From Ganoderma boninense (taxonomy: Eukaryota; Basidiomycota; Agaricomycetes; Polyporales; Polyporaceae), in assembly GCA_002900995.3 (NCBI GenBank), contig PJEW03000040.1, forward strand, positions 1 through 20,621: a DNA stretch of 20,621 bases. The letters run 5' to 3'. The position numbers and the translations under genes are program-made. Of this stretch, positions 19,167 to 20,621 are shown one piece after another. Position 1 is the stretch's first letter. Every line of letters begins with the position of its first letter. Below the pieces are notes generated by a model, which ran no database searches, was not told the DNA's origin, and saw only the letters and a program-made list of their open reading frames with translations.

Positions 19167-20018
19167 GGCTTGAGCAGCTGCCCACCCCATCCATTGGCAT
19201 AAACCCTCGCCCCCGCCCCCCCCCCCCGCTCACACTATCCTATCCTCGGGAGACGTGTACGCCAGACGTCCCGTCCACACCGTCCGCCCCGCCCCACCCC
19301 CGTCTCTCTTTACCGGACCGTGGTCTGTTTTCCCGTCCCGTAAATCGTTGACCGGCTGCCATCCTCTGACTTTCTTACCTTACACGCTTCTTTGCTCTCG
19401 ATCGCTCTCGCCGGATCCCTCGTCGTGTCTCCGGACACAGTCCTGTCGCTTTGTGGTCGCTCCATCCCCTGTCCTGTCCTGTTCTGTATCTCTCCCGTGT
19501 AGCCCTAGCCCCCCGCTCCCGGATCATATACGTACGTCTATACAATCCTATGCAACGTTAGAACCTGGAACTTCTGCGGCGCTGTTGTCCACCGAATGCG
19601 ACTGCACGCATGTCGCATACGCTCTAGAGTCTCACTGACACTCTTCCCCTTGGGAAGCAATTCAAGCATCGAATACTCCGCAGCAGAGTGCGCCGTGTCG
19701 GTTGTCGGCCGCAGTCCCCAGCTCCTTATAACCGAGGAAGTTCACCAGGAACCGTCTCAGGCGTGCACTGATAAGGAGCCCACACCGCCGGGCCGGAGAC
19801 TCCGGTATCTAATCTGAGCGGGCGCTTCGTGCGACGCGGGGAAGAGGAGCGTCGATGGAGGCGAGCACCGGCTCTTGAACGTTCCCCACCATCTCCCGTG
19901 CCCGCCACGCCCGCCCGCCACGCGTTCCAGCCCGCTGAATGTCGCCGCGACCATAGTTCAAGACACACGCAAACACGAAATCGACAGACCTGGCGCCAGG
20001 AGTCCCTCCACCCTCGCT
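19167..20018. other. Spacer between GPI-protein and transporter genes
   Basis: The first 400 bases are C-rich and pyrimidine-rich, including an 11-C run at 19217-19227, and probably hold the 3' untranslated region of the GPI-protein gene. TATAA at about 19727 is too far from the transporter ATG to be a confident core promoter. No gene is supported. Confidence 0.45.
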
Positions 20019-20621
20019 ATGCACACGCACGCGGGCCATCCGCCGCTCTTCAGCCTCGTGCGGATCACAAGCTTCCTCACCTGCATTCTCGTCGCGCTCG
20101 CGTCTGGGACCAACTACGTGCGTTGCATTTAACCCCATAGGTGCTTGCACTGGTGTTGACTTGGGGCCTAGGTGTTCTCAGGTACGTTCGAAGTCAGCTT
20201 GCGGATGTTGACGCTCTATCGGCTGCGGGCGATATGTCTTGGCTTCAGGCCTCCAATCATGCACGCCCCATTACTGTCAAGTACGACCCGACCCAGAGCG
20301 GTGCGCATATATGAGGACTTCGTGCATGCGTGGTGTGCGCGGGGCCTTGCATAGTGCGGTGACACGTATGCTTTACAGCCTCGTAGCAGTGCCAGGGTTA
20401 CCGCTGCTGCGGCGCTTTGAGATACTTATTGCCGCCGTCATCACCCAATTCTGGTACTTGAATAACTCCGTCGGGCTGGTTCAGAGACTTTAATTCAACA
20501 CGGCCGTAGTAGAGTCAAAAGAAGCTCACCTTCCCATTTCCACTTGCTAGCTTACGGGCCCCCAATTGGGCGCTCGTTTAAAACCTCACCCACACTCAGA
20601 TCAACATCGTCGGTCTCGCTG
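20019..20621 (+). CDS. MFS transporter, Nodulin-like type, 5' part, apparently frameshifted
   Basis: Integral membrane transporter, substrate unknown, cut by the window end. Exon 1 (20019-20117, 33 aa) ends in the first membrane segment, FLTCILVALASGTNY. A 54-bp intron (20118-20171) precedes a 10-bp microexon (20172-20181) encoding VFS. The family normally continues with a Tyr-x-Pro-Gln-Leu-Gly segment and then His-Thr-Gln-x-Asn-(I/L)-Val-Gly. These appear only at 20551-20621, after a 369-bp gap that starts GTACGT and ends CTAG. There AYGP, PQLGARLK and LTHTQINIVGLA lie in three successive frames, each shift equal to one extra C (within 20559-20563, and near 20584). Pseudogene or sequence error. 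Family assignment rests on the SGTNYVFS and THTQINIVGLA motifs. Confidence 0.6.

Noticed and set aside
1..20621. CRISPR arrays, phage, insertion sequences or bacterial operons
   Set aside because: No regularly spaced direct repeats, no transposase or integrase, and the genes are clearly intron-containing fungal genes.

Overview
The window looks like nuclear DNA of a filamentous basidiomycete, probably a wood- or litter-inhabiting Agaricomycete; Polyporales is a guess. The grounds are many short GT-AG introns (50-107 bp), TATA boxes about 75-100 bp before the ATGs, G/C-ending codons and the protein families present. No bacterial, phage or CRISPR signal was seen. All gene models are manual splice reconstructions.

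Positions 1-13010 are dominated by five same-strand copies of a secreted acid peptidase gene of the glutamic peptidase family G1 (eqolisin, scytalidoglutamic/aspergilloglutamic type). Start codons lie at 716, 3147, 5690, 8071 and 12027. All five have three exons, with exon 2 always 178 bp and exon 3 always 404 bp; only the propeptide exon varies (249, 249, 255, 255, 213 bp). Genes 1-4 sit about 2.4-2.5 kb apart and share a conserved upstream box. The intergenic DNA before genes 2 and 3 is itself duplicated. Gene 5 is the most diverged, lacks the box and lies beyond a 2.9 kb stretch holding only decayed coding-like sequence.

After a tRNA-like Pol III element (about 13.5 kb, minus strand) comes a 13-exon GH20 beta-N-acetylhexosaminidase gene (14287-16714, 570 aa) with an intact catalytic Asp-Glu pair and a 21-bp microexon. 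Next is gene-poor DNA containing an unusual 400-bp block with 16 copies of the hexamer GGAAAC or its complement GTTTCC, eight in each orientation.

The right end holds a small three-exon gene for a predicted secreted, GPI-anchored Ser-rich protein (18671-19166) and the 5' end of an MFS transporter gene of the Nodulin-like type (from 20019). The transporter contains a 10-bp microexon, an oversized intron-like gap and two apparent single-base frameshifts, and runs off the window.

Most recognised products are exported: five acid endopeptidases, an exo-hexosaminidase for chitin-derived GlcNAc and a cell-surface protein. An extracellular nitrogen-scavenging role is a reasonable inference but is not shown by the sequence.
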